48,515 nucleotides of DNA. Source: Collimonas fungivorans (lineage in GTDB: Bacteria; Pseudomonadota; Gammaproteobacteria; Burkholderiales; Burkholderiaceae_D). This document shows positions 1-11,812 of the stretch, one piece after another. Under the pieces are notes generated by a model. That model saw nothing but the letters and a program-made list of their open reading frames with translations, did no database searches and was not told the origin of the DNA. A program made the translations under genes and the position numbers. The stretch lies in NCBI RefSeq assembly GCF_028292705.1, contig NZ_JAQGLV010000297.1:1-48515 (forward strand), in the 5' to 3' direction. Each line of letters opens with the position of its first letter. Within the stretch, counting starts at the first letter, position 1.

Positions 1-825
1 CCCACCGTACTGGCAGCTGTTTTTGGATTGTTGATCGGCAGTTTCCTGAATGTAGTGATTCACAGGCTGCCGATCATGATGCAGCGCGAATCGGATAATT
101 ACGTCGCCCACGAAAGCGGCAAGCCGCTGCCGCACACCGAACGCTACAACTTGGTGGTGCCGCGCTCGGCCTGTCCGCAATGCAAACACCAGATCGGCGC
201 GCTGGAGAATGTGCCGGTGCTGAGTTACCTGGCCTTGCGCGGCAAATGCGCAGCCTGCAAAACCCCCATCTCGATACGCTATCCCCTGGTCGAAGCACTG
301 ACCGGAGCGCTGTCGGCCCTGCTCATCTGGCACTTCGGCAGCGGCTGGGTCGGCCTGGCGACCCTGCTCTTCGTCTATCTGCTGATCGCGATGACATTTA
401 TCGACGCCGATACCCAATTGCTGCCCGACGACCTGACCTTGCCGCTGCTCTGGATAGGCCTGCTGCTGAACCTGTCCGGCCTGTTCGTGCCCTTGCAAGA
501 CGCCGTGATCGGCGCCGCGGCCGGTTACCTGAGCCTGTGGGCGATTTACTGGGCATTCAAACTGCTGACCGGCAAGGAAGGCATGGGCTACGGCGATTTC
601 AAGCTGCTGGCGGCGCTCGGCGCCTGGCTGGGCTGGAAGATGCTGCCCATCATCATCCTGTTTTCATCATTGGTGGGCGCGGTAGTCGGGATCATATTGA
701 TCGTTTTTGCCCGCCGCGGACGCGACAAACCCATCCCCTTCGGCCCCTACCTGGCCGCTGCCGGCCTGCTGGCCCTGCTCTACGGCCAAACAATTCTGGA
801 AACTTATTTCGGTTTTGCTACCTAA
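1..825 (+). CDS. pilD: Type IV prepilin peptidase / N-methyltransferase (5' truncated by window edge)
   Basis: Frame is open from base 1; CPQCKHQI...CAACKTPIS zinc motif, FIDADTQLLPDDLTLPLLW and GYGDFKLLAALGAWLGW motifs of A24 prepilin peptidases. Confidence 0.95.
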   Translation, partial: PTVLAAVFGLLIGSFLNVVIHRLPIMMQRESDNYVAHESGKPLPHTERYNLVVPRSACPQCKHQIGALENVPVLSYLALRGKCAACKTPISIRYPLVEALTGALSALLIWHFGSGWVGLATLLFVYLLIAMTFIDADTQLLPDDLTLPLLWIGLLLNLSGLFVPLQDAVIGAAAGYLSLWAIYWAFKLLTGKEGMGYGDFKLLAALGAWLGWKMLPIIILFSSLVGAVVGIILIVFARRGRDKPIPFGPYLAAAGLLALLYGQTILETYFGFAT

Positions 826-831
826 TACCGT

Positions 832-1485
832 ATGAACCAGCACGATGCGGCTAATCACGACCAGCCAGCGCAAGGCAAGCCCAGATTCAGCGTCGGCCTG
901 ACCGGCGGGATCGGCAGCGGCAAGAGCACCGTCGCCGACATGTTTGCCGAGCGCGGCGCCGCTGTCATCGACACCGATGTCATCGCCCATCAGCTGACGG
1001 CGCCGGACGGCGCCGCCATCGCCCCGCTGGCCGCCGAATTCGGCAGCGCCTTCATCGACGCCAGCGGCGCCATGGACCGGGCCAGGATGCGTGCCCATGT
1101 ATTCTCGGACCCGCAGGCAAAACAGCGCCTGGAAGCTATCCTGCATCCCCTGATCCGGGCCGAAACCGCCCGCGCGGCGCAGCATGTCCAAGGTTTGTAC
1201 CTGATCTTTGTCGTACCACTGCTGATCGAATCCGGCAACTGGAGAGAACGGGTACAGCGCATACTGGTCGTGGATTGCGACGAGCAGATCCAGCTGGAAC
1301 GCGTGATGCAGCGCAATGCAATGACGCCGTCTCAAGTACGGGCCATCATGGCAACCCAAGCCTCCAGGCAGCAACGCCTGCAAGCCGCCGACGATGTGAT
1401 TGTCAATGATGGTGAGCCCGCGGCGCTATTGCCGCAAGTGACGCGATTACACGCGCTATATGAAACATTGAGCCGATCGTTATAA
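832..1485 (+). CDS. coaE: Dephospho-CoA kinase
   Basis: [37 protein letters not shown]-loop; pilD-coaE-zapD-yacG synteny. Confidence 0.96.
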   Translation: MNQHDAANHDQPAQGKPRFSVGLTGGIGSGKSTVADMFAERGAAVIDTDVIAHQLTAPDGAAIAPLAAEFGSAFIDASGAMDRARMRAHVFSDPQAKQRLEAILHPLIRAETARAAQHVQGLYLIFVVPLLIESGNWRERVQRILVVDCDEQIQLERVMQRNAMTPSQVRAIMATQASRQQRLQAADDVIVNDGEPAALLPQVTRLHALYETLSRSL

Positions 1486-1615
1486 TGGTATAAAGCTTTA
1501 TATATCAGACAGAAAGCCTGTCGCTCAATGTTAAAAATAGAGGGGCATTTGTAATTTCTGTTCGCATCGTTCAGAATCATGTCTTATCCGGCTCAAATTT
1601 TTAAGGGATGTCACT

Positions 1616-2371
1616 TTGATCGTCTACGAATATCCTTTCAACGAGCGCATTCGCACCATGTTGCGGCTGGAAGACCTGCATGAAAGATTCGGCTTTTTCG
1701 TGCAGCAGGAAAGCCCGCTGCAACACCATATCGCGCTGTCCACCATTTTCGAAATGCTGGAGGTTGCCGGACGCGCCGATCTGAAGTCGGATTTGCTGCA
1801 AGAACTGGAACGACAAAAACAAACCCTGCTCGGCTTTAAATCCAACCCCAACGTCGCGCCCGACATGCTGGACGCCATCCTGCAGGAGATAGACAGGATC
1901 AGCACGGCGCTGATGGCGACCCAGGGCAAGACCGGCCAGCACATCCGCGATAATGAATGGCTGATGAGTATCCGCGGCCGCACCATCATTCCCGGCGGCG
2001 CCTGTGAATTCGACCTGCCTTCCTACTATGCCTGGCAACAGCACCCCGCCGAACAGCGGTTTGCCGATATCGTCGGCTGGTTCGCGCCGCTGGCGCCATT
2101 GTTCGACGCTATCAGCATCGTATTGCGATTACTGCGAGAAACCGGAAGTTCGGTAAAGATAGACGCACAAAACGGCAGTTATCAGCAAATGCTGCAAGGA
2201 AAGTCTTACCAGATGCTGCGTCTGATCATCGATGAGCAACTGGCGGCGATTCCTGAAATATCCGCCAACAAGTACATGCTGTGGGTGCGCTTTACCACCC
2301 AGGGCGGCGACCTGAAGCCAAAAGCGTATGAGGGCGACGTGCCGTTCGAGCTGACTCTTTGTAATTTTTAA
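1616..2371 (+). CDS. zapD: Cell division protein ZapD (TTG start)
   Basis: [23 protein letters not shown]-terminus typical of ZapD/DUF1342; between coaE and yacG. Confidence 0.95.
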   Translation: MIVYEYPFNERIRTMLRLEDLHERFGFFVQQESPLQHHIALSTIFEMLEVAGRADLKSDLLQELERQKQTLLGFKSNPNVAPDMLDAILQEIDRISTALMATQGKTGQHIRDNEWLMSIRGRTIIPGGACEFDLPSYYAWQQHPAEQRFADIVGWFAPLAPLFDAISIVLRLLRETGSSVKIDAQNGSYQQMLQGKSYQMLRLIIDEQLAAIPEISANKYMLWVRFTTQGGDLKPKAYEGDVPFELTLCNF

Positions 2372-2392
2372 ATGTTTTTTGAATAGATTTGT

Positions 2393-2581
2393 ATGACTAC
2401 TACCGTCGATTGCCCGACTTGCGGCATAAAAGTTGAATGGATTGCCGCCAACCGGTTCCGGCCGTTTTGCTCCGAGCGCTGCAAGCAGATCGACCTGGGC
2501 GCCTGGGCCGAAGAGAAATATGCGATTCCGGCGGTCAATCCGCCCGATGAAATCGATGACGACGGCAAGCTGCCGCAATAG
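2393..2581 (+). CDS. yacG: DNA gyrase inhibitor YacG, zinc-binding
   Basis: [10 protein letters not shown]...[24 protein letters not shown]. Confidence 0.96.
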   Translation: MTTTVDCPTCGIKVEWIAANRFRPFCSERCKQIDLGAWAEEKYAIPAVNPPDEIDDDGKLPQ

Positions 2582-2592
2582 CTCGAGCGAGA

Positions 2593-3006
2593 TTAAACGC
2601 TTTCTCGGCGCAATTCGTCCAGCCATTCAATCAAGGGAATCGCCGCCGGCAACAGAGGCTCTACGCCGACGCTGCCTTGCCACGAAAAAGCCTGCCCTTC
2701 CAGGCTTTGCGGCTCACCTTGCCATTCGCGGCTGATGTAGAAATGCAGGCGCACACGCGCATGCGGATAATGATGCTCAATCCCGCACCAGGGCTCGGCG
2801 GAAGCAATTTCAACCCCCAGCTCCTCCATCAGCTCACGCTTGAGCGCGTCGAAAATCGACTCGCCCAACTCGACTTTCCCTCCCGGGAATTCCCAATAAC
2901 CAGCCATGGGCTTACCTTCTGGTCGCTGGCCAAGCAACACATCGCCATTCGGCTTCATCAGGATGCCCACGGCTACATTGACCGGCTCCCGCTCAGGAAG
3001 GCTCAT
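2593..3006 (-). CDS. mutT: MutT-type NUDIX hydrolase (8-oxo-dGTP diphosphatase-like)
   Basis: Nudix box GGKVELGESIFDALKRELMEELGV; start trimmed to ATG at 3006 (MSLPEREPVNVAVGIL), overlapping the upstream gene stop. Confidence 0.93.
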   Translation of the reverse strand: MSLPEREPVNVAVGILMKPNGDVLLGQRPEGKPMAGYWEFPGGKVELGESIFDALKRELMEELGVEIASAEPWCGIEHHYPHARVRLHFYISREWQGEPQSLEGQAFSWQGSVGVEPLLPAAIPLIEWLDELRRESV

Positions 3007-3878
3007 GGCTGGGTCATCCGGCCAGCGTAATCGCGAGCAAACTGCCATGCCACCCGGCCCGAACGCGAGGCCCGTTGCAGGGCCCAGCGCAAGGCATCGC
3101 CGCGCGCTTCGGCAATCTGCTCGGCATTGCAGCCGAAATGGCTGAGCCAATGGCCGACGATGTCCAGGTAATCGTCTTGCTTGAACGGATAAAACGACAC
3201 CCACAGTCCGAAGCGCTCTGAAAGTGAAATCTTTTCTTCGACGGTTTCCCCCGGATGCAAATCGCCGTCCTCGGTGGTTTTATAGCTGGCATTGTCGGAC
3301 ATCCGCTCCGGCAGCAGATGGCGCCGGTTGGAAGTGGCGTAAATCAGCACATTGTCCGATTGCGCCGCGATGCTGCCGTCGAGCGCCACTTTGAGCGCCT
3401 TGTAACCGCTTTCGCCCTCTTCGAACGAAAGGTCGTCGCAAAAAATGATGAAGCGTTCCGGCCGCTCCGCCACCAGGTCGACAATATCCGGCAACGCCGC
3501 CAAATCGTCCTTATCTACTTCGATCAGGCGCAAACCCTGGGGAGCATACTGGTTCAGGCAAGCTTTGATCAGGGACGACTTGCCGGTGCCGCGGGCACCG
3601 GTCAGCAGCACATTGTTGGCCGGCCGGCCATCGACGAACTGGCGCGTATTCTGGTCGATCTGCTGCTTCTGCACTTCGATATTGTGCAGGTCCGACAGCG
3701 CAATATCCGAAATATGGCCGACCGCCTGCAGGTAACCGCCGGCAGATCCGCCGCGATGGCGCCAGCGAAAAGCGGTCGCCGTCTGCCAGTCGGGAGCAGC
3801 CTTGGCCTGCGGCAGGATGGATTCAAGCCGGGCCAGGAGGGCTTCGGCGCGGATCAAGAACTGGTCTAATTGAGTCAT
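3003..3878 (-). CDS. DUF815-family ATPase
   Basis: Walker A GARGTGKSSLIKACL; FIIFCDDLSFEEGE; start trimmed to MTQLDQFLIRAEALLARLE. Confidence 0.92.
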   Translation of the reverse strand: MTQLDQFLIRAEALLARLESILPQAKAAPDWQTATAFRWRHRGGSAGGYLQAVGHISDIALSDLHNIEVQKQQIDQNTRQFVDGRPANNVLLTGARGTGKSSLIKACLNQYAPQGLRLIEVDKDDLAALPDIVDLVAERPERFIIFCDDLSFEEGESGYKALKVALDGSIAAQSDNVLIYATSNRRHLLPERMSDNASYKTTEDGDLHPGETVEEKISLSERFGLWVSFYPFKQDDYLDIVGHWLSHFGCNAEQIAEARGDALRWALQRASRSGRVAWQFARDYAGRMTQP

Positions 3879-4018
3879 GGCTGGTTCGGTGACAAATGGG
3901 ATTTCCCCATTCTGACGCAAAGCAAAACGCTGCTGGGTGAATATTATTTGTCAAAGTAAATTCGCCGCCGTGGCCGACAACCGGCCTCGGACAGCATTTT
4001 TCTCAGGATATTATCGGC

Positions 4019-5257
4019 TCAGGAGCGATAGTCAGCATTGATCGAGACATAGTCATGCGATAAATCGCAAGTCCAGACAGTCGCATCGGCATCGCCGCGC
4101 GCCAGTTGCACCCGCACCGTGATCTCGCTCTGCTTCATGACGCGCTGGCCTTCGGCTTCCTGGTATTCCGGGTTGCGGCCGCCGTTTTTTGCCACCAGGA
4201 CGTCATCCAGGTACAGGTCCAGCTTGCTGACGTCCAGGTCATCGACGCCAGCGTAACCGATTGCCGCCAGGATGCGACCCAGGTTCGGATCGGAAGCGAA
4301 GAAAGCCGTCTTGACCAGCGGCGAGTGGGCGATCGAATAAGCGATCTTGCGGCATTCTGCAACGTTCTGTCCCTGTTCCACGGTGATCGTGATGAACTTG
4401 GTGGCGCCTTCGCCGTCGCGTATGATCATTTGCGCCAGATGCCGGGAAATATCGGTGACGGCGGCCGCCAGCTCCGCATATTCCGGACTGTCGACGCTGC
4501 TCACTTCCAGTTCACCGGCGCCGGTGGCGATCAGCATGAACGAGTCGTTGGTCGAGGTATCGCCGTCGATGGTGATGCAGTTGAACGAACGGTCGGCGGC
4601 CTGGCGCACCATGTGCTCCAGCACCGGCTGCGCCACTTTCGCATCGATCGCCAGGAAACCGAGCATGGTTGCCATGTTCGGCTTGATCATGCCGGCGCCC
4701 TTGCTGATGCCGGACAGCGTCACCGTTTTGCCGGCGATGACCAGGCTGCGTGAAGCAGCCTTTGGCTGGGTATCGGTGGTCATGATAGCCTCGGCGGCAT
4801 TGAACCAGTTGTCGCTTTGCAGGTTCTGTATTGCCTGCGGCAAACCGGCAGTGACGCGCTCCACCGGCAGCGGCTCCAGGATGACGCCAGTCGAAAACGG
4901 CAAGATCTGTGCCGCATGGCAGCCCAGCAGCTCGGCCAGCGCATCACAAGTGGCATTGGCGGCCGCCAGGCCGGCTTCGCCGGTGCCGGCGTTGGCGTTG
5001 CCGGTATTGATCAGCAGCGCGCGGATAGGCTCGCCGGAAATCTCGGCGGCCGCCAGGTGTGCTTTGCTGACCTGCACCGGAGCGGCGCAAAAGCGGTTTT
5101 GCGTGAACACCCCGGCTACCGTCGCCGTCGACGCCAGCTTCATCACCAGCAAATCCTTGCGATTCGCCTTGCGTACGCCGGCTTCAGCATGGCCAAGCTC
5201 GATGCCCGCCACAGGCAGCAGGTCGGCGGCGACAGGAATGGGGGAATTGACGGCCAT
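4019..5257 (-). CDS. argJ: Bifunctional glutamate N-acetyltransferase / amino-acid acetyltransferase ArgJ
   Basis: [36 protein letters not shown] (autoprocessing region), [18 protein letters not shown]. Confidence 0.97.
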   Translation of the reverse strand: MAVNSPIPVAADLLPVAGIELGHAEAGVRKANRKDLLVMKLASTATVAGVFTQNRFCAAPVQVSKAHLAAAEISGEPIRALLINTGNANAGTGEAGLAAANATCDALAELLGCHAAQILPFSTGVILEPLPVERVTAGLPQAIQNLQSDNWFNAAEAIMTTDTQPKAASRSLVIAGKTVTLSGISKGAGMIKPNMATMLGFLAIDAKVAQPVLEHMVRQAADRSFNCITIDGDTSTNDSFMLIATGAGELEVSSVDSPEYAELAAAVTDISRHLAQMIIRDGEGATKFITITVEQGQNVAECRKIAYSIAHSPLVKTAFFASDPNLGRILAAIGYAGVDDLDVSKLDLYLDDVLVAKNGGRNPEYQEAEGQRVMKQSEITVRVQLARGDADATVWTCDLSHDYVSINADYRS

Positions 5258-5410
5258 GAGAATCCTTAACTAGGTATAGATGTTGGCGGCGCTGGTTTGC
5301 CGAGATTAATGGGTGGTTCGCCCGGTCCAGCAGACCGGCAGCTGATCCAGGTGCTTATTTTAAGGGGTATTAAGGCGTATGCGCAGACCATGTGTGCATC
5401 TGCCGCAACA

Positions 5411-5442
5411 AAAGCAAAGGGCGGGTTTCCCCGCCCTGCTTT
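5411..5442 (-). terminator. Rho-independent terminator downstream of secA
   Basis: AGGGCGGG (5418-5425) pairs with CCCGCCCT (5430-5437), followed on - strand by TTGCTTTT; ~25 nt after the secA stop. Confidence 0.8.
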
Positions 5443-5464
5443 AGCTGTTGCCTGCCATTGCCGG

Positions 5465-8224
5465 TTACATCAGCTGGCCGTGGCACTGCTTGTATTTCTT
5501 GCCGCTGCCGCAAGGGCAAGGATCGTTACGGCCGACCTTCGGCACGCTGCTGCCCGGCTGCTGCGATTCATCGCTGTGCGCGGTCGGCGCCAGCAAGGCT
5601 TCCGGCGCGGCGTTCGAATCAAAGTCGGCGTGCTGGTAGTGCACGTTTTCCACATGGGACTGCGCCATTTCTTCTTCGGCAGCAGCAATTTCCTCGCGGT
5701 TTTCGATACGCACCGTCATCACCACCTTGACCACTTCATTCTTGATCAGGTCCAGCATCTGGCCAAACAGTTCGAACGCTTCGCGCTTGTATTCCTGCTT
5801 CGGATTCTTCTGGGCGTAGCCGCGCAGGTGGATCCCCTGGCGCAGATGGTCGAGCGCCGCCAGATGTTCGCGCCAGTGGCTGTCGACGCTTTGCAGCATG
5901 ACGCTGCGCTCGAAGCCGGCGAACGATTCCTTGCCGACGATTTCGGTCTTGGCGTCATAGGTAACGTTGGCGGCAGTCAGCACACGCTCCAGCAGATCCT
6001 CGTCGGTCAGGTTCGGTTCCGATTTCAGCATCTCGCCCAGCGGTACTTCCAGGTGCAGGTCGTTGGCCAGGGCCGTTTCCAGCGCCGGGATATTCCATTG
6101 CTCTTCAAGCGACTCTTCCGGCACATAGGTGCGGAAAGTGTCGTCCAGCACGCCTTCGCGCAGCGACGCCACCGTCTCGGACACGCCTTGCGATTCCAGC
6201 AACTCGTTGCGCTGCTGATAGATCACCTTGCGCTGGTCGTTGGCGACATCGTCATATTCCAGCAGCTGCTTGCGGATATCGAAGTTGCGCGCCTCGACCT
6301 TGCGCTGTGCCGATTCGATCGACCGCGACACAATGCCGGCCTCGATCGGCTCGCCTTCCGGCATTTTCAGCCGGTCCATGATGGCGCGCACGCGGTCGCC
6401 GGCAAAAATGCGCAGCAAGGCGTCGTCCAGCGACAGGTAGAAACGCGAAGAACCCGGATCACCCTGGCGCGCGGCACGGCCGCGCAACTGGTTATCCACC
6501 CGGCGCGATTCATGGCGCTCGGTGCCGATGATATGCAAGCCGCCGGCATTGACCACGTGGTCATGCAGCGATTGCCATTCATCGCCCAGCTTGTCGGAGC
6601 GCAGTTGTTTTTCGGTGTCGCTGAGCGACTCGTCAGCTTCGATGAACTGGATCTGCTTCTCGACATTCCCACCCAGTACGATGTCAGTACCGCGCCCCGC
6701 CATGTTGGTGGCGATAGTGATCGCTTGCGGACGGCCTGCCTGCGCGATGATTTCCGCTTCGCGCGCATGCTGCTTGGCGTTCAGCACGTTGTGCGGCAGC
6801 TTGGCCTTGGTCAGGATCGAGGACAGCAGCTCCGAGTTTTCGATCGAGGTGGTGCCCACCAGCACCGGTTGCCCACGCTCGTAGCAATCCTGGATATCCT
6901 TCAGCATCGCATTGTATTTTTCCTGCGAAGTCTTGTAGACCTGGTCTTGCCGGTCCTTGCGCTGGTTCGGCCGGTTTTGCGGGATCACCACGGTTTCCAG
7001 GCCGTAGATTTCCTGGAATTCGTAAGCTTCGGTATCGGCGGTGCCGGTCATGCCGGCGAGTTTGCCGTACATGCGGAAATAGTTCTGGAAAGTGATCGAG
7101 GCCAGAGTCTGGTTCTCGTTCTGGATCTTGACGCCTTCCTTGGCTTCCACCGCCTGGTGCAAGCCGTCCGACCAGCGGCGGCCGGTCATCATGCGGCCGG
7201 TGAATTCGTCGACGATGACAATTTCGCCGCCCTGCACCACATAGTGCTGGTCCTTGAAGTATAGCGAGTGCGCGCGCAGCGCGGCGTACAGGTGATGGAT
7301 CAGGCTGATGTTGGCGGCGTCGTACAGGGAAGCGCCTTCGGCCAGCAAGCCCATGTCAGTGAGGATCTGCTCGGCCTTTTCATGGCCGGCTTCGGTCAGC
7401 AGCACCTGGTGCGCTTTTTCATCCTTGGTGTAATCGCCGGGCACTTCAACCTTGCCCTTGCCGTCCGGCGTTTCTTCGCCAACCTGCTGGATCAGCAGCG
7501 GCGGCACTTCATTGATCTTGTAATACAGGTCGGTGTGATTTTCAGCCTGGCCGGAAATGATCAGCGGCGTCCGCGCTTCATCGATCAGGATCGAGTCGAC
7601 TTCATCGACGATGGCGAAATTCAGGGTGCGCTGCACGCGGTCGGCAGCGTCGTACACCATGTTGTCGCGCAGATAATCGAAACCGAATTCGTTGTTGGTG
7701 CCGTAGGTGATGTCAGCGCCGTAAGCCACCTGCTTGGCGTCGTGCTCCACCGACGACAGGTTGACCCCGGTCGTCAGGCCCAGCCAGCTATACAAACGTC
7801 CCATCCACTCGGCATCGCGCTGCGCCAGGTAGTCATTGACGGTCACCACGTGCACGCCCTTGCCGGACAGCGCATTCAGGTAAGCCGGCAGGGTCGCCAT
7901 CAGCGTCTTGCCCTCGCCTGTGCCCATTTCGGCGATTTTCCCGTAATGCAACACCATGCCGCCGATCAGCTGCACGTCGAAATGGCGCATTTTCAAGACC
8001 CGCTTGCCGGCCTCGCGGCAAACCGCGAACGCTTCCGGCAGCAAGGCGTCGAGCTTTTCGCCGTCGGCTATGCGCTGCTTGAGCTCCGGCGTTTTCGCCT
8101 GCAGCTCGGCATCGGACAGTTTTTCGAACGCCGGTTCAAGTGCATTAATTTGTCGGACGACTTTTTTATATTGCTTAAGCAGGCGCTGGTTGCGGCTACC
8201 GAAAATCTGGGTCAGTAATGACAT
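5465..8224 (-). CDS. secA: Preprotein translocase ATPase SecA
   Basis: 919 aa; [41 protein letters not shown]-terminal [14 protein letters not shown] zinc domain. Confidence 0.99.
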   Translation of the reverse strand: MSLLTQIFGSRNQRLLKQYKKVVRQINALEPAFEKLSDAELQAKTPELKQRIADGEKLDALLPEAFAVCREAGKRVLKMRHFDVQLIGGMVLHYGKIAEMGTGEGKTLMATLPAYLNALSGKGVHVVTVNDYLAQRDAEWMGRLYSWLGLTTGVNLSSVEHDAKQVAYGADITYGTNNEFGFDYLRDNMVYDAADRVQRTLNFAIVDEVDSILIDEARTPLIISGQAENHTDLYYKINEVPPLLIQQVGEETPDGKGKVEVPGDYTKDEKAHQVLLTEAGHEKAEQILTDMGLLAEGASLYDAANISLIHHLYAALRAHSLYFKDQHYVVQGGEIVIVDEFTGRMMTGRRWSDGLHQAVEAKEGVKIQNENQTLASITFQNYFRMYGKLAGMTGTADTEAYEFQEIYGLETVVIPQNRPNQRKDRQDQVYKTSQEKYNAMLKDIQDCYERGQPVLVGTTSIENSELLSSILTKAKLPHNVLNAKQHAREAEIIAQAGRPQAITIATNMAGRGTDIVLGGNVEKQIQFIEADESLSDTEKQLRSDKLGDEWQSLHDHVVNAGGLHIIGTERHESRRVDNQLRGRAARQGDPGSSRFYLSLDDALLRIFAGDRVRAIMDRLKMPEGEPIEAGIVSRSIESAQRKVEARNFDIRKQLLEYDDVANDQRKVIYQQRNELLESQGVSETVASLREGVLDDTFRTYVPEESLEEQWNIPALETALANDLHLEVPLGEMLKSEPNLTDEDLLERVLTAANVTYDAKTEIVGKESFAGFERSVMLQSVDSHWREHLAALDHLRQGIHLRGYAQKNPKQEYKREAFELFGQMLDLIKNEVVKVVMTVRIENREEIAAAEEEMAQSHVENVHYQHADFDSNAAPEALLAPTAHSDESQQPGSSVPKVGRNDPCPCGSGKKYKQCHGQLM

Positions 8225-8426
8225 GCTTGGATTCTAAAAAAAGCGCCGGCGGCATTCCGTGGCATCTTGTGGATGGCCCCGAAACCGGGCTGTGGCTAAA
8301 TAAATAATCGGAGAATTTTATCATGCAGTCCCCGACACATTGGGGTTATGCACCAGGAAACAATAGCAAGTTGCGCAAATTGTGCCCGGCATCCGGCCTA
8401 TCCTGCTTGCATTACAACAACATTCA

Positions 8427-9383
8427 TTACTTCCCGGCCAATGTTGCCATCTTGGCCAGGTCGGTGCCGGCGTTCAGGAACTTGCGCGGATCCTGCGCCA
8501 CACCCTTGATTCTTACTTCGAAATGCAGGTGCGGTCCGGTCGAACGCCCGGTAGTGCCGATATCGGCGATATGCTGGCCGCGCTGCACGATGTCGCCCAC
8601 TTTGACAAACAGCCTGGAGGCATGGGCGTAGCGGGTGATGATGTCGTTGCCGTGATCGATATCGAGCATGTTGCCGTATTGCGGATGATATTCGGCCGCG
8701 ATTACCACGCCGGCCGCCGCGGCGACGATGTTGGTGCCGACCGAGGCTGGAAAATCCAGTCCTTCATGAAATGCGCTGCGGCCGGTGAACGGATCGAGCC
8801 GCCAGCCGAAGCTGGAGGAATTGTAGTTGACGTTGACCGGCTGGTTGGTCGGCAGCAGCTTGGACTTGATGCGATCGCTCATGAGTACGGTTTCGACCAC
8901 ATTCAGGTAGTCGGTGCGAAAACCGACGTCGCGCGACATGGCGTCCAGCGCTTGCTGGAATTCGCTCATGCTCATGTCGTGCGAGCGCCGGTCGTACAGG
9001 CTGCTCGATTCGGCGCCGCCGCGTCCCGGCGCTTCCTTGAAATTGAATTCTTCCGGCTTGACCCCGGCCAGGCCCTGGACCCGCTCACCCAAGGCATCCA
9101 GACGCATCAGCTGCGCCTGCATTTCACCGAGCTTGATGGCCATCGCCGCCAGGTTTTCCTTCAGGTACTTGTCTTTATCCTGTACTCCTCCGGCGACAGC
9201 GTTGCCGGCGGCCTTGCCCGCAAACGGCAGGCCGACCGCGTAACGAGCGGTGAGAAAATACAATAATCCGGTCGCCAGCAATACCGCCAGTAAAAAACCG
9301 ACGATCATCAGGGTGATGTGCTTGGCGCCTAAGGTGATGGATTTTGCGCGATTAAAACGCGGGTGCAGCAGAATTACCTGCAT
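8427..9383 (-). CDS. M23-family metallopeptidase with N-terminal TM segment
   Basis: FHEGLDFPASVGTNIVAAAAGVV and GPHLHFEVRIKG (LytM motifs). Confidence 0.93.
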   Translation of the reverse strand: MQVILLHPRFNRAKSITLGAKHITLMIVGFLLAVLLATGLLYFLTARYAVGLPFAGKAAGNAVAGGVQDKDKYLKENLAAMAIKLGEMQAQLMRLDALGERVQGLAGVKPEEFNFKEAPGRGGAESSSLYDRRSHDMSMSEFQQALDAMSRDVGFRTDYLNVVETVLMSDRIKSKLLPTNQPVNVNYNSSSFGWRLDPFTGRSAFHEGLDFPASVGTNIVAAAAGVVIAAEYHPQYGNMLDIDHGNDIITRYAHASRLFVKVGDIVQRGQHIADIGTTGRSTGPHLHFEVRIKGVAQDPRKFLNAGTDLAKMATLAGK

Positions 9384-9437
9384 GGCAGCTCCTGTGACGC
9401 CCTGAGTGGGTCACAGGTGTGATATGGTTTCACCATC

Positions 9438-9938
9438 ATGCGTAGACTCTCACCTTCTTCTTACCGGCCAGCGACAACGGGTTCCAGGCCTCAGACTCAA
9501 AAAGCCGTTGCCGATTTTTTACGGGGAAATGACAAGATGGCGGCTTTGCTGCCCGCTGTCACACGCATGGCAGCGCTGCAAAAACAATGCGCCGCCGAAT
9601 TGCCTGCCATGTTCAGTACCTGCGAAGTATTGCAATGCGAAGCCGGGCAGCTGGTGCTGTCAGCTCCCAATGCAGCTCTGGCAAGCAAATTGAAGCAGCA
9701 ACTGCCACGCCTGCAAAACCAATTGCTGGCAGGAAATTGGCAGATTAATGCAATCCGAATCAAAGTGCAAGTAAGCCAAAACCTAATGAAAGCGCCTGCT
9801 GTCAAGCAGGCACTACTTTCATCCAAAGCTGTATCGGCATTCTCTTCGCTGATGGAAGAACTGGAACCATCGGCTGCCAACGAAGCACTGAAAAATGCTA
9901 TCGCAGCGATGGTCAGGCGCTATAGCGATAAAAAATAA
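9438..9938 (+). CDS. DUF721/DciA-like protein
   Basis: Position between secA-M23 and lpxC and LPAMFSTCEVLQCEAGQLVLSAPNAALASKLKQQLPRL pattern; start uncertain. Confidence 0.72.
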   Translation: MRRLSPSSYRPATTGSRPQTQKAVADFLRGNDKMAALLPAVTRMAALQKQCAAELPAMFSTCEVLQCEAGQLVLSAPNAALASKLKQQLPRLQNQLLAGNWQINAIRIKVQVSQNLMKAPAVKQALLSSKAVSAFSSLMEELEPSAANEALKNAIAAMVRRYSDKK

Positions 9939-9994
9939 ATCGCTGCAGGCGGGGACAAACGCCATCTTGTAAAAATGGCATTATACACAAACAG

Positions 9995-10930
9995 CTAGTT
10001 GAGAGCCCACTCTTGCCCGACCTGGCGCTGATAAGCGCCGGGCGCTTCGGTCAACTCGTCGAAACTGACTACTTCATAGGCATCCGGCTGGGCCAGCAAA
10101 GCGCGCAGCAACTGGTTGTTCAGGCCGTGGCCCGACTTGTGGGCGGTGTAGCTGGCCAGCAGCGGATGGCCGATCAGGTACAGGTCGCCGATGGCGTCCA
10201 GGATCTTGTGGCGGACAAACTCGTTTTCATAACGCAAGCCGTCGCTGTTAAGGATGCGGTACTCATCCATCACGATGGCGTTTTCCAGCGAACCGCCGCG
10301 CGCCAGTCCCAGGCCGCGCATGGTTTCCACATCCTGCATGAAACCGAAAGTGCGCGCGCGCGCCACTTCCTTCACATACGACTGGATGCTGAAATCGACT
10401 TCCGCGGTCTGGCCGGTGCCATCCACCGCAGGGTGGTTGAATTCGATAAAGAACTTCAGCTTGAAACCGTTGCATGGATCGAGCCGCGCCCACTTCTCGC
10501 GGTCGCCTTCGCCTTCACGCACTTCGACGGATTTTTTGATGCGCACGAATTTCTTGGCGGCGTTTTGCTCTTCCAGCCCCGCTTGCTGCAGCAGGAACAC
10601 GAACGACGACGCCGAGCCATCCATGATGGGAATTTCCTCGGCAGTCACGTCGACATACAGGTTATCTATGCCCAGCCCCGAGCAGGCCGACATCAGATGC
10701 TCGATGGTGGAAACCCGCACGCCGTCCTTGACCAGCACCGAGGCCATGCGTGTGTCGCCGACTTCGGTGGCCCTGGCCGGGAAATCGACGGCAGGATCGA
10801 TATCGATACGCCGGAAAACGATGCCGGTATCCACTGCTGCCGGACGCAAAGTCAGCTCGACCTTGGTGCCGGAATGGACGCCAATGCCTGTCGTCTTGAC
10901 AATTCTTTTGATAGTGCGCTGTTTCAACAT
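9995..10930 (-). CDS. lpxC: UDP-3-O-acyl-N-acetylglucosamine deacetylase
   Basis: [59 protein letters not shown]. Confidence 0.99.
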   Translation of the reverse strand: MLKQRTIKRIVKTTGIGVHSGTKVELTLRPAAVDTGIVFRRIDIDPAVDFPARATEVGDTRMASVLVKDGVRVSTIEHLMSACSGLGIDNLYVDVTAEEIPIMDGSASSFVFLLQQAGLEEQNAAKKFVRIKKSVEVREGEGDREKWARLDPCNGFKLKFFIEFNHPAVDGTGQTAEVDFSIQSYVKEVARARTFGFMQDVETMRGLGLARGGSLENAIVMDEYRILNSDGLRYENEFVRHKILDAIGDLYLIGHPLLASYTAHKSGHGLNNQLLRALLAQPDAYEVVSFDELTEAPGAYQRQVGQEWALN

Positions 10931-11025
10931 GATGACATTATAAGTCTGACTGATAATTATTCTGTAACGATGTGTAGTTATTGTGGGGTAAAAAACACGC
11001 CAGGATGTTTCCTGCCCCGGAACTG

Positions 11026-11049
11026 AAAAACGGCGCCGTTGGCGCCGCC
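11026..11049 (-). terminator. Rho-independent terminator downstream of the peroxiredoxin
   Basis: CGGCGCC (11031-11037) GTT GGCGCCG (11041-11047), followed on - strand by TTTTT. Confidence 0.8.
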
Positions 11050-11073
11050 TTCTTTACCGACAATGACTAGCTT

Positions 11074-11580
11074 TTAGGCCAGTTGCGCCAGCAGGGTTTC
11101 CGCATTGGACACTTCGAACTTGCCGCCCTGCTCCACGTTCAGCTGCTTGACCACGCCGTCGTCGAGCAGCGCCGAAAAACGTTGCGAACGCACGCCCATG
11201 CCGAACTTGCCGAAATCGGCGTCCAGGCCCAGCGCCTTGACGAAATCGGCATTGCCGTCAGCCAGCAAACGCACGATGCCGGTGGCTTTCTGGTCACGGC
11301 CCCAGGCGCCCATGACGAATGCATCGTTGACGGAAACCGCCCAGATTTCATCGACGCCCTTGGCCTTGAATTCCGCCGCGTGCTGGATGTAGCCAGGCAG
11401 ATGCTTGGCGGAGCAGGTCGGCGTGAAAGCGCCCGGCACGGCGAACAAGGCGATTTTCTTGCCCTTGACCAGGTCGCTGACATTGAACGAATTTGGTCCG
11501 AGCGAGCAGCCTTCGGTCTCGGTTTCGATGAATTCTGCTAATTTGCCTTCCGGCAGGCGATCGCCGATCTTGATAGTCAT
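11074..11580 (-). CDS. Prx5-type peroxiredoxin
   Basis: VPGAFTPTCSAKHLPGYI active-site motif; start trimmed to MTIKIGDRLPEGKLAEF. Confidence 0.94.
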   Translation of the reverse strand: MTIKIGDRLPEGKLAEFIETETEGCSLGPNSFNVSDLVKGKKIALFAVPGAFTPTCSAKHLPGYIQHAAEFKAKGVDEIWAVSVNDAFVMGAWGRDQKATGIVRLLADGNADFVKALGLDADFGKFGMGVRSQRFSALLDDGVVKQLNVEQGGKFEVSNAETLLAQLA

Positions 11581-11680
11581 GACTAAGTCCTTGTCTAGGT
11601 GTGGATGCCCTGAAGCCCATGGCGCAACGCTATGGCGCGCGCCGGTATTCCAGAGGCACGGAATGTTGGCGGATGCTACA

Positions 11681-11712
11681 AAAGAAAACGCCGCGCCTTT
11701 CGACGCGGCGTT
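11681..11712 (-). terminator. Rho-independent terminator downstream of ftsZ (end of dcw cluster)
   Basis: AACGCCGCG (11687-11695) pairs with CGCGGCGTT (11704-11712), followed on - strand by TTTTCTTT; ~100 nt past the ftsZ stop. Confidence 0.8.
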
Positions 11713-11812
11713 GAACCCGCAGTATGCCCTGTTCCGCACTTTCATGCAGAATGCCGGCGATGATAGCGAGTATCGGCACCCGCCATCACCATTGGGACAA
11801 AAGAGCCCTGGC

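Noticed and set aside
1489-1502. Palindrome TATAAAGCTTTATA between coaE and zapD
   Set aside because: AT-rich 14-bp palindrome just after the coaE stop without a properly spaced -35/-10 pair or terminator tail; could be chance.
5297-7264. Long + strand ORF (655 aa) antisense to secA
   Set aside because: Residue composition (His/Gln/Arg/Val-rich, no domains) is typical of antisense frames in GC-rich genes; secA on the other strand is unambiguous.
9965-9995. Weak hairpin GCCAT...ATGGC downstream of lpxC and the DciA-like gene
   Set aside because: Only a 5-bp stem and no clear U tract; not enough to call a terminator.
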